From Solirubrobacteraceae bacterium (lineage in GTDB: Bacteria > Actinomycetota > Thermoleophilia > Solirubrobacterales > Solirubrobacteraceae): a stretch of 5,445 nt of DNA. Under the pieces are notes generated by a model. That model did no database searches. It was not told where the DNA came from and saw only the letters and a list, made by a program, of their open reading frames with translations. The first letter of the stretch is position 1, and every line of letters starts with the position of its first letter. Positions 1-5,445 of this stretch are shown piece after piece. The stretch is from positions 1-5,445 of the forward strand of contig JAICUS010000423.1 in assembly GCA_025935735.1 (NCBI GenBank), written 5' to 3'. A program made the position numbers and the translations under genes.

Positions 1-782
1 AAGTAGGCGGCGTTGAGGTTGACGGTCGTCATGTTCGCCTGCCGGTTCTCCTCGTTGAGATCGGCGAAGCGGTCCAGGTGCCGGCGCTCCTGCCCGAAGG
101 TACGCACGACGCGGATGCCCGACAGCGTCTCCTGCAGGTAGGCGGTGACCGCGGCGACCTTCTCGCGGGTGGCCCGGTAGGCGTCGGCGGAGATGACCCG
201 GAAGATCAGCGACCCCACGCCGAGCACCGGGAACATCAGGTAGGTCAGCAGCGCCAGGTGGGCGTCGAGCACGAACAGGATCGCCGCCGTGCCGAACAGC
301 ATGATCGTGGAGCCGAACAGCGTGACCACGCCGTCGGTGACCAGCGAGTTCAGCGCCTCCACGTCGTTGGACAGGCGCGAGATCAGCACGCCCGCCTGGC
401 GGCGCGAGTAGAAGCCGATCGACATCGTCTGCAGGTGGGCGAACAGCTGGATGCGCAGGTCCTGCAGCGCGCGCTGGCCGACCCAGCCGACGAGGTAGGT
501 CTCCGCGTAGGTGGCGCCCCAGTAGATCACCGCCGTGGCCAGGAACGCGACCACGATCCAGGTCAGCGCGGTCAGGTCGCCGGGCACGATGCCGCGGTCG
601 ATGGCCAGCTTGGCCAGCGGCGGCGGCGCCAGCGCGGCCGCGGTGCCCGCCAGCAGCGCGACGAACATCAGCGCGACGCGATTGCGGTAGGGCCGCAGCA
701 GCTCGATCAGCCCCCGCAGCTTGCGGGCGCGGCCGCCGGTGGCGCGCCAGCGGCGCACGAGGTCGTCGCGGCGCGCGCTCAC
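1..782 (-). CDS. ABC exporter half-transporter, second subunit (partial, membrane domain only)
   Basis: This is the N-terminal 260 residues of an ABC exporter half-transporter; the gene continues past the left edge, so its ATPase domain is not visible. The frame is open from a GTG at 782-780 to base 1. The translation has a short basic N-terminal tail, the motif LIELLRPYRNR near residues 25-35, and hydrophobic segments at roughly 34-58, 72-94, 150-171 and 174-194. Type I exporter landmarks follow: GFYSRRQAGVLISRLSNDV around 123-141 and LQETLSGIRVVRTFGQE around 216-231. The GTG overlaps the stop of the upstream transporter gene as GTGA, which implies translational coupling and a heterodimer with that protein. 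An AAAGGG stretch about 10 bases before the GTG could serve as a weak ribosome binding site. By family rule this partner should carry the catalytically competent Walker B. Substrate is unknown; exporters of this type move drugs, lipids or peptides. Confidence 0.93.
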   Translation of the reverse strand, partial: MSARRDDLVRRWRATGGRARKLRGLIELLRPYRNRVALMFVALLAGTAAALAPPPLAKLAIDRGIVPGDLTALTWIVVAFLATAVIYWGATYAETYLVGWVGQRALQDLRIQLFAHLQTMSIGFYSRRQAGVLISRLSNDVEALNSLVTDGVVTLFGSTIMLFGTAAILFVLDAHLALLTYLMFPVLGVGSLIFRVISADAYRATREKVAAVTAYLQETLSGIRVVRTFGQERRHLDRFADLNEENRQANMTTVNLNAAY

Positions 783-2542
783 AGCCCGGCGACCCTTTCC
801 TTCGGATCCCGCGTGAGGAACACCTGGTCCGGCAGGCCCTTGGCGGCGATCTCGGCGTAGAGCTCGGAGCGCTCGAGCAGCTCCTCGTGGTTGCCGCGGG
901 CGACGATCCGGCCGTGCTCGAGCACCACGATCTCGTCGGCCAGCGCGATGGTGGAGAGCCGGTGGGCGATCACGAACGTGGTCCGGCCGGCCATCACCTC
1001 GCGCAGCGCCGCCTTGATCTCGCGCTCGGTCGAGGCGTCGACCGAGGAGGTGGCGTCGTCCAGGATCAGGATGCGCGGGTCGGCCAGCAGCGCGCGGGCG
1101 ATGGCGATCCGCTGGCGCTGGCCGCCCGACAGGGTCAGCCCGCGCTCGCCCACGCGCGTGTCGTAGCCGTCCGGCAGCTCGGCGATGAACCCGGCGGCCT
1201 GGGCGCGCTCGGCCGCCCGCTCGATCTCCTCGCGGGTGGCGTCCGGCCGGGCGTAGGCGATGTTGCCCGCGACCGTGTCCGAGAACAGGAACGGGTCGTC
1301 GTCGACCACGGCGATCGCCCGGCGCAGCGACGGCACGTCGACCCCGCGCACGTCGGCGCCGTCGATCGAGACGACGCCCGACTGCGGGTCATACAGCCGC
1401 GGCAGCAGCTGCACGAGCGTCGTCTTGCCCGAGCCGGTCGCGCCCACCAGCGCGACCGTGCTGCCCGCCTCCACCGAGAGGTCCACGTCGACCAGCGACG
1501 GCGCGCCGGAGCCGTAGGCGAACGTCACCCCGCGCATCGCCACCGCGCCGCGCCCGGGAGGCAGCGGCGGCGCCCCCGCCGGCGCGACCACGCGCGGCTC
1601 GCGGTCGAGGATCTGGTAGAGACGGGCGCCGGACGCCGTCGCCCGCTGGGCCAGCCCGAGCGACACGCCGAGCTGGCGCATCGGGGAGATCAGCATCAGC
1701 AGGTAGGAGTAGAACGCGGTGAAGTCGCCCAGCGACAGCGTGCCGTGCACGACCTGCCGGCCGCCCATCAGCAGGATCACCGCCAGGCCGAGGTTGGGCA
1801 GGAACCCCAGCAGCGGGTTGTAGAACGCCTGCAGCCGGGTGGCGAGCATCGACTGGCCGAACACCCGCGCGACCGAGCCGCGGAAGTGGCCGAGCTGGCG
1901 CTCCTCGGCGGCGAACGCCTTCACGACGCGGACGCCGGAGATGTTCTCCTCCACCTCCGCGGTGACCTCGGCGATCCGCTGCTGGACCTCCTGCAGCGCG
2001 GGCCGCGAGCGCCGCCCGTAGCGCGCCGCCACCACGACCACGAACGGTACCGGGATCAGCGCCAGCGCGGCCAGCTTGGGCTGCAGCAGGAACATCGCCG
2101 TCGCGCCGAGCACGAGCGACAGCCCGCTCTGCATGATGAACACGAGGCCGTAGCCCAGGAAGAAGCGCACCGCGGTCAGGTCCACCGTGGCGCGCGACAT
2201 CAGCTGGCCGGTCTGCTGGGAGGCGAAGAAGCCCAGCTCGAGCCGCTGCAGGTGCGTGTAGATCAGGTTGCGCAGGTCGTACTCGATGGCCAGCGACACG
2301 CGCCCCGCGACGAGCCGGCGCTGGACGGAGAACACCAGCCGCAGCACCGCCGCGCCGAGGATGACCGCGCCCAGCACCTTCAGCCCGTGGTGGTCGTGCG
2401 CCGTGATCCGGTTGACCGCCTTGCCGGTCAGCCAGGGGATCGCCACGGTGCAGACCATGGCGAGCGCGGCCAGGACCAGCGACACGGCCACCCCCCGCTT
2501 GTAGGGGCGCAGGAATCCGAGGAGCCGGCCAAAGGTGCGCAC
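779..2542 (-). CDS. ABC exporter half-transporter, first subunit, with degenerate ATP site
   Basis: This is a complete 587-residue membrane-domain plus ATPase fusion, the normal length for a type I ABC exporter half. Six membrane helices are visible at about 16-38, 55-75, 130-152, 156-174, 243-262 and 270-290. The ATPase domain has an A-loop Tyr343, Walker A GATGSGKT at 367-374, the VGERG and LSGGQRQR signature region at 464-478, Walker B ILILDD at 491-496, D-loop SSVD at 499-502 and the switch His527 in AHRLS. Two key residues differ from consensus: the Q-loop glutamine position is Asp415 (VVDDDPFLF), and the catalytic glutamate after Walker B is Asp496. The signature motif is intact, so this subunit should complete the partner's active site while its own site is impaired. 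The GTG start at 2542 is chosen because a -10-like TATCGT lies 8 bases upstream and the protein begins in the family-typical way (GRLLGFLRPYKRG). No Shine-Dalgarno is seen. The stop overlaps the next gene's start. The substrate cannot be told from sequence. Confidence 0.97.
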   Translation of the reverse strand: MRTFGRLLGFLRPYKRGVAVSLVLAALAMVCTVAIPWLTGKAVNRITAHDHHGLKVLGAVILGAAVLRLVFSVQRRLVAGRVSLAIEYDLRNLIYTHLQRLELGFFASQQTGQLMSRATVDLTAVRFFLGYGLVFIMQSGLSLVLGATAMFLLQPKLAALALIPVPFVVVVAARYGRRSRPALQEVQQRIAEVTAEVEENISGVRVVKAFAAEERQLGHFRGSVARVFGQSMLATRLQAFYNPLLGFLPNLGLAVILLMGGRQVVHGTLSLGDFTAFYSYLLMLISPMRQLGVSLGLAQRATASGARLYQILDREPRVVAPAGAPPLPPGRGAVAMRGVTFAYGSGAPSLVDVDLSVEAGSTVALVGATGSGKTTLVQLLPRLYDPQSGVVSIDGADVRGVDVPSLRRAIAVVDDDPFLFSDTVAGNIAYARPDATREEIERAAERAQAAGFIAELPDGYDTRVGERGLTLSGGQRQRIAIARALLADPRILILDDATSSVDASTEREIKAALREVMAGRTTFVIAHRLSTIALADEIVVLEHGRIVARGNHEELLERSELYAEIAAKGLPDQVFLTRDPKERVAGL

Positions 2543-2550
2543 GCAACTAC

Positions 2551-2586
2551 ACGATAGGAGGCGGGCCGGGCGGGCCCCGTCGTCAA
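2551..2586 (-). promoter_or_regulatory. Probable leaderless promoter of the ABC exporter operon
   Basis: Read on the minus strand, TATCGT (2556-2551) fits the actinobacterial -10 pattern TANNNT and ends 8 bases before the GTG start. This would put the transcription start at or next to the start codon. No purine-rich ribosome binding site precedes the GTG. A TTGACG (2586-2581) resembles a -35 box, but the spacing of 24 bases is longer than the usual 16-19, so it may be irrelevant or used by another sigma factor. This is a motif reading only. Confidence 0.4.
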
Positions 2587-2609
2587 TTCGGCCTAGGACC
2601 TGGCATGGT

Positions 2610-2615
2610 TAGACT
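2610..2615 (+). promoter_or_regulatory. Probable -10 box of a leaderless promoter for the 98-residue gene
   Basis: TAGACT matches TANNNT and ends 9 bases before the ATG at 2625. Initiation about 7 bases downstream would give an mRNA with almost no leader. The bases between (CGCGCCCGC) contain no Shine-Dalgarno, which fits leaderless translation. A poor -35 candidate, TTCGGC at 2587-2592, sits 17 bases upstream. The opposing exporter promoter is within about 55 bases, so the two could be co-regulated. Confidence 0.4.
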
Positions 2616-2624
2616 CGCGCCCGC

Positions 2625-2921
2625 ATGACGGATCCGATCGTCCTCCGCAACCGCTTCGCGATGGTCAAGGGCGCGTGGGACGAGCACCTGCGCGGCGTCC
2701 CGTTCCCCTCGCTGGGGGAGGGCACGGCCGAGCAGAAGATCGAGCGCCTGGAGATCGCGCTGGTCGACGAGATGCGCCGCCGGGCCACGCCGGAGACCGC
2801 CGAGCAGGTGGCCGACGCGATGTGGGGCCTGGTGCACTCGCGCCCGGACGGGGACCCGGTCAAGCTGCGGGTGACCCAGCACCACGAGGACCTGGCCCGG
2901 CTGGGCCACCGCCGGATCTGA
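2625..2921 (+). CDS. Small hypothetical protein, 98 residues
   Basis: I do not recognise this protein. The frame runs from an ATG to a TGA with strongly G/C-biased third positions, which supports real coding. The translation is soluble-looking and mostly helical, with many charged residues and no membrane segment, signal peptide or cysteine. The stretch from about residue 34 to 70 (EQKIERLEIALVDEMRRR followed by TAEQVADAMWGL) looks like two amphipathic helices. It is the only plus-strand gene here, transcribed away from the ABC exporter and towards the protease block. Start choice rests on the -10-like box 9 bases upstream and the lack of an alternative ribosome binding site. Its last 62 bases overlap, on the opposite strand, the open tail of the four-cysteine reading frame. 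A regulatory or adaptor role is possible but has no direct support. Confidence 0.78.
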   Translation: MTDPIVLRNRFAMVKGAWDEHLRGVPFPSLGEGTAEQKIERLEIALVDEMRRRATPETAEQVADAMWGLVHSRPDGDPVKLRVTQHHEDLARLGHRRI

Positions 2922-3063
2922 GCTGGAACCCAACGCAGGCTTGGACGGGTAAGCGTGGGTACTTGGGATAGCCGGGCTCGCCGGCCAGCCCGCGCTCGCA
3001 CAGCGAGAACGCCGACCCGCGGGTGTTCGTCACCACGCGCTGGTGCGCGCAGCGCGCGCACAG
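2860..3063 (-). CDS. Small four-cysteine protein reading frame, start codon missing or non-standard
   Basis: Just after the membrane-protein gene, a short minus-strand frame reads LCARCAHQRVV, then TRGSAFSLCERG, then PGYPKYPRLPVQACVGF. Counting from the CTG at 3063, the cysteines are residues 2, 5, 22 and 43, a plausible zinc-binding set. From memory the layout (CxxC, RGS.F.LC, a P.YP.LPV..C.G[YF] end) matches a family of roughly 50-60 residue uncharacterised actinobacterial proteins; I could not run a search. Two things are odd. No ATG, GTG or TTG lies in frame between a TGA at 3159-3157 and the first cysteine, so only CTG 3063 could start it; the codon where a start would be expected is GTT at 3075-3073. 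It also lacks a stop after the family-like end and runs 21 more residues into the 98-residue gene on the other strand. Rare AT-ending codons (TTA, CAA, CCA, GTT) cluster near 2932-2958. It is either an unusually started gene or a decaying remnant. Confidence 0.5.
   Translation of the reverse strand: MCARCAHQRVVTNTRGSAFSLCERGLAGEPGYPKYPRLPVQACVGFQLRSGGGPAGPGPRGAGSPAA
2928..2960 (+). terminator. Weak bulged hairpin between convergent genes
   Basis: ACCCAACGC at 2928-2936 pairs with GCGTGGGT at 2953-2960, giving an 8-pair stem with one bulged A and a 16-base loop. It starts 7 bases after the stop of the plus-strand gene. No T-tract follows, and the same bases encode the tail of the four-cysteine frame, so its role as a terminator is uncertain. 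Confidence 0.18.
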
Positions 3064-3070
3064 GCCCGGG

Positions 3071-3958
3071 TCAACCGGTCCTGGCGTGGTCGAGCACGAG
3101 GTAGGTCTCGCCGGTCTGCGCGTGCTGGAGCGACCACAGGAACAGGTTCGACAGGGTCAGCGCGTCGACCCTGCGCCCGTCGCCCGCGCCGATGCCGGCC
3201 GGCCCGAGCGACTTCGGCGCCATCGTGAAGCGCAGCGGCGTCTGCAGCTGCTGCTTGAGGTCGCCGGGCCGGTAGAACACGGCCTGCGACTGCGGCTCGG
3301 TCGTCGGGCCGCCCTTGGTCTGCGCGCCAGCGGGGATCGTCGGCAGCAGCGCGAGCACCGAGTCGACGTCGGGCAGGTAGCGGAACGTGTAGAGCGCCAG
3401 CTCGAGCGCCTCCCGGCGCAGCAGCTGGCCGCGGGCCAGCGACGACTTGCCGGTCAGCGCGCCGTCGGCCCCGAGGCCGTTGAGCGTGTAGATCACGCCG
3501 TGGCTGGGGGTGATGGTCTTGATCGGCCCGGAGGTGGGGCGCACGGCGATCTGCACGCCCGGCATCGGCTCGCCCTTGACCATCGTGAGCTGGCTGCCGT
3601 TGTCCTGCTTGTACTCGGCGCCCACGTGGTCGGCGATCTCCTGCGCGCCCGGCGTGACGTCGCTCTGCGGCGGCTGCCAGACGGACCAGTGGGCGGCGAA
3701 GCCCTCGTCGGCCGCCGGACCCTGCGACGTCATCGCGATCGCCACGACGATCCCCACCGCCAGCACGACGCCGGCCAGCGCGCCCATGAGGAAGCCGAAG
3801 CGGTTGCGGTACTCCGACGGCGGCAGGTCCACGGCCTGGGCCGCCGGCTGGGCGCCGGAGCGCGGCGGCTCGGGCGGGAGCTCGATCAGGTTCGGCGTGC
3901 CGCCGGGCGTGGTGGGCCGGCCGGCCGGGGACGCGGGCGGGATCAGATCACGGGCCAT
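3071..3958 (-). CDS. Single-pass membrane protein with extracytoplasmic domain, unknown function
   Basis: This 295-residue protein is not one I recognise. Residues 1-47 are proline-rich and disordered-looking (PPASPAGRPTTPGG, ELPPEPPRS). SEYRNR with two arginines precedes a single hydrophobic helix at about 54-76. Positive-inside logic puts the N-tail in the cytoplasm and residues 80-295 outside. The outer part has no cysteine and appears as mixed alpha/beta with a helical stretch near 174-194 (ARGQLLRREALELALYTFRY) and another segment at 266-278 (ALTLSNLFLWSLQ). The ATG at 3958 is chosen because upstream in-frame codons only shadow the protease gene. It overlaps the protease stop by 16 bases, with only a weak GAGACGAC before the start, so translation is probably coupled. 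The position suggests a partner, regulator or anchored adaptor of the FtsH-type protease; that is inference. The long upstream open frame here is a GC artefact, not a fusion. Confidence 0.85.
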   Translation of the reverse strand: MARDLIPPASPAGRPTTPGGTPNLIELPPEPPRSGAQPAAQAVDLPPSEYRNRFGFLMGALAGVVLAVGIVVAIAMTSQGPAADEGFAAHWSVWQPPQSDVTPGAQEIADHVGAEYKQDNGSQLTMVKGEPMPGVQIAVRPTSGPIKTITPSHGVIYTLNGLGADGALTGKSSLARGQLLRREALELALYTFRYLPDVDSVLALLPTIPAGAQTKGGPTTEPQSQAVFYRPGDLKQQLQTPLRFTMAPKSLGPAGIGAGDGRRVDALTLSNLFLWSLQHAQTGETYLVLDHARTG

Positions 3959-5445
3959 GTCGTCTCGTCTAGGACGTCGATCTCGGGCTTGACGAGGCGC
4001 GCCTCGTCGAGCATGTTCGTCACATCGTCGCCGTACATCTCGCCCTCGGCGATCAGCCGCTCGGCGATCCGCTCCACGGCGTCCTTGTTGAGCCGGATCG
4101 TCGCGTAGGCGACCACGAACGCCTGGCCGATCAGCATCGCCGCGAGCTTGCGCTTGCCGCCGTCGCCCAGCGCCGCGCCGAACGAGCTGCCGTTCAGGCC
4201 GGCCGAGCGGTGCATGAGCTTGATGCCGAGCCGCTCGAAGCGCTCCATGACCTTGTCCTCGGTCTCCTCGCGCTCGGTGCGGTCGGCGATCCGGTCCGAC
4301 AGGTCGATCGGGGCGGGCGCCATGCCGGCCGCGCCGACCATCATCGCCGCCTGGTGGGTGGCCATGCCGAGGTCGCCGCCCACGCCGTTGGTGTTCTGGC
4401 CGTAGAACACGATCTCGGCGGCCATCGCGCCGAGCACCCAGATGAGCTCGCCGACCTGCTCGGAGCGCCAGGAGCCGAACCGGTCCTCGATGGCCATCGC
4501 CTGGTGGTGGCCGCCGGAGGACCCGCGCTTGCGGATCGACAGCCGCGTGGACAGCAGGTTCTCCATGTACACGTGGCTGCAGACCGCGTGGCCGGCCTCG
4601 TGGATGGCGGTGGCGCGCTCCTCGTGCTTCGGGTACGGCTGGCCGATCGCCACGCCCGACTCGACCGTGGTCATCGCCTCCACCAGGTCGCGCCGGCTGA
4701 ACGCGACCCGCCCGTCCGAGTGCGCGTAGGTCAGCGCCAGCGAGCACGCCTGGTCGATCATGGCGGGGGAGTACCCGCTGGTGATGCGGGCCAGCTCGTC
4801 GCGGGCCCGCGGCGTGTCCAGGTCCTCCTCGTGGGCCACCTTGCCCAGGTAGAGGTCGAAGATGTCGCGCCGGTCCTCCCACGTGGGCGTGCGGAAGTAG
4901 ATGTGGCGGCCCATCCGGCCCGGGCGGGTGAGCGCCGGGTCGAGCATCTCCAGCGGCACGTTGCAGGCGCCGATGAAGTAGACCTCCTCCTTGCGCGGCC
5001 GGGGCGCCTTGAGCCGCAGCCGCAGGCCGAAGAGGCGCTGGGGGACGAAGTAGAGCGCGTCGAGGAACGTGTTGAACTTGCGCGTGCGGAAGCGCTTGAG
5101 CAGCGGCGGGTCGTCGATGCCGTCCATGACCACCAGCAGCTGGTTGAGCGCCAGGCCGCCGCCCATGCCCATCATCCCCGGGACGACGGCGTTGACCGCG
5201 TGGCCGAGCTTGCGGTAGAAGGCGGGATAGCGTTCGCGCGCCGGCTCGGCGCGCATGGCGAACAGCGTCTCGCGCCAGGCCCGGGTCTCCTTGATCAGGT
5301 CGCCGGTCGAGGTCAGCGCGCCCTGGGGGCCGAAGAAGTTCGTGTCGTGGATCGTGCCGGTCTCCAGGGGCTGGAAGCCCGAGCCCAGCGACTGCCGGCG
5401 CATGCCCACGGCGTCGATCTCGTCGATGAACACGATGCACTGCCC
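3943..5445 (-). CDS. FtsH-type AAA+ zinc metalloprotease, divergent, C-terminal 500 residues (5' partial)
   Basis: The gene enters from the right edge, so its start, any membrane helices, the pore loop and Walker A are outside. Numbering from the edge, Walker B is IVFIDEID at 4-11. The NQLL helix is near 101-104 and MDG near 107-109. Sensor/second region of homology follows (GACNVP, LDPALTRPGRMGRH, about 159-181) with both arginine-finger positions kept. The M41 peptidase motif HEAGH is at 282-286 (bases 4588-4602), and the probable third zinc ligand is the Asp of GGDLGMAT at 358. These residues predict an active ATP-driven, zinc-dependent protease that degrades membrane and soluble proteins, as FtsH does. 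Unlike standard FtsH there are two insertions, roughly 68 residues after Walker B and roughly 40 before sensor 1. GR(F/M) context is RPGRMGR rather than RPGRFDR. The stop lies inside the next gene, a coupled overlap. The protein is clearly FtsH-like but probably not the housekeeping copy, so no symbol is given. Confidence 0.93.
   Translation of the reverse strand, partial: GQCIVFIDEIDAVGMRRQSLGSGFQPLETGTIHDTNFFGPQGALTSTGDLIKETRAWRETLFAMRAEPARERYPAFYRKLGHAVNAVVPGMMGMGGGLALNQLLVVMDGIDDPPLLKRFRTRKFNTFLDALYFVPQRLFGLRLRLKAPRPRKEEVYFIGACNVPLEMLDPALTRPGRMGRHIYFRTPTWEDRRDIFDLYLGKVAHEEDLDTPRARDELARITSGYSPAMIDQACSLALTYAHSDGRVAFSRRDLVEAMTTVESGVAIGQPYPKHEERATAIHEAGHAVCSHVYMENLLSTRLSIRKRGSSGGHHQAMAIEDRFGSWRSEQVGELIWVLGAMAAEIVFYGQNTNGVGGDLGMATHQAAMMVGAAGMAPAPIDLSDRIADRTEREETEDKVMERFERLGIKLMHRSAGLNGSSFGAALGDGGKRKLAAMLIGQAFVVAYATIRLNKDAVERIAERLIAEGEMYGDDVTNMLDEARLVKPEIDVLDETTWPVI

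Noticed and set aside
78..860. 260-codon plus-strand open frame opposite the second exporter subunit
   Set aside because: Low-complexity Arg/Gln/His/Asp composition and no recognisable fold; the minus-strand frame encodes a clear ABC membrane domain.
887..2557. 556-codon plus-strand open frame antisense to the ABC exporter gene
   Set aside because: Its translation is dominated by Arg, His, Gln, Asp and Gly with no domain, as expected from the antisense of a GC-rich gene; the minus-strand frame has complete ABC motifs.
2609..3061. 150-codon minus-strand frame over the 98-residue gene and the four-cysteine frame
   Set aside because: Composition is typical antisense/shifted-frame Arg/Ser/Ala noise; the frame one step away contains the cysteine motifs.
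3072..3074. TTG overlapping the membrane gene stop (TTGA) as a start for the next gene
   Set aside because: It opens a frame of only about 14 codons before a stop and is not in the four-cysteine frame.
3023..4108. 361-codon plus-strand open frame opposite the membrane protein gene
   Set aside because: Antisense shadow with Arg/Gly/Leu-rich composition; the minus strand holds a coherent membrane protein overlapping the protease.
5431..5433. GTG at 5433 as the protease start codon
   Set aside because: It encodes the Val inside Walker B; the frame continues upstream as GQCI to the window edge, matching FtsH, so the true start is outside.
3959..5440. Upstream extension of the membrane protein frame to a 789-codon protein
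   Set aside because: The extension is a shifted-frame read-through of the protease gene with Arg/Pro/His-rich nonsense; only the part from ATG 3958 is protein-like. Absence of stops reflects high GC, not a fusion.

Overview
The window is a very GC-rich (about 70%), densely coding piece of bacterial chromosome. Codon third positions are nearly all G or C. Two divergent genes each have a TANNNT-type -10 box only 8-9 bases before the start codon, which is typical of leaderless transcription in Actinobacteria. Together with the style of the proteins this suggests a high-GC actinobacterium, possibly Thermoleophilia/Solirubrobacterales. That placement is an inference from composition and protein recall, not from a marker gene.

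Layout. Left block (1-2542, minus strand): two adjacent half-transporter genes of a heterodimeric ABC exporter. The complete 587-residue first gene carries a degenerate ATP site. It overlaps the second by a GTGA stop/start junction, and the second runs off the left edge before its ATPase domain. Centre (2543-2921): an 82-base divergent intergenic stretch with two likely leaderless promoters, then a small plus-strand gene for an unrecognised 98-residue protein. Right block (about 2860-5445, minus strand): an FtsH-type AAA+ zinc metalloprotease that enters from the right edge with its N-terminal half missing, overlapped by 16 bases by a gene for a single-pass membrane protein with a large extracytoplasmic domain. 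Just after that gene's stop is a short four-cysteine reading frame that resembles a small actinobacterial protein family but has no normal start codon.

How the genes work together. The exporter pair should form one heterodimer with one catalytic and one degenerate nucleotide site. The protease and the single-pass protein are translationally overlapped and probably belong to one envelope quality-control or regulated-proteolysis unit. The protease is divergent: two long insertions lie in its ATPase domain on either side of the conserved NQLL/MDG helix, while the Walker B, arginine-finger and zinc-ligand residues are kept. No tRNA, rRNA, CRISPR array, insertion sequence or attachment site was seen. 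Only short gaps lie between genes.
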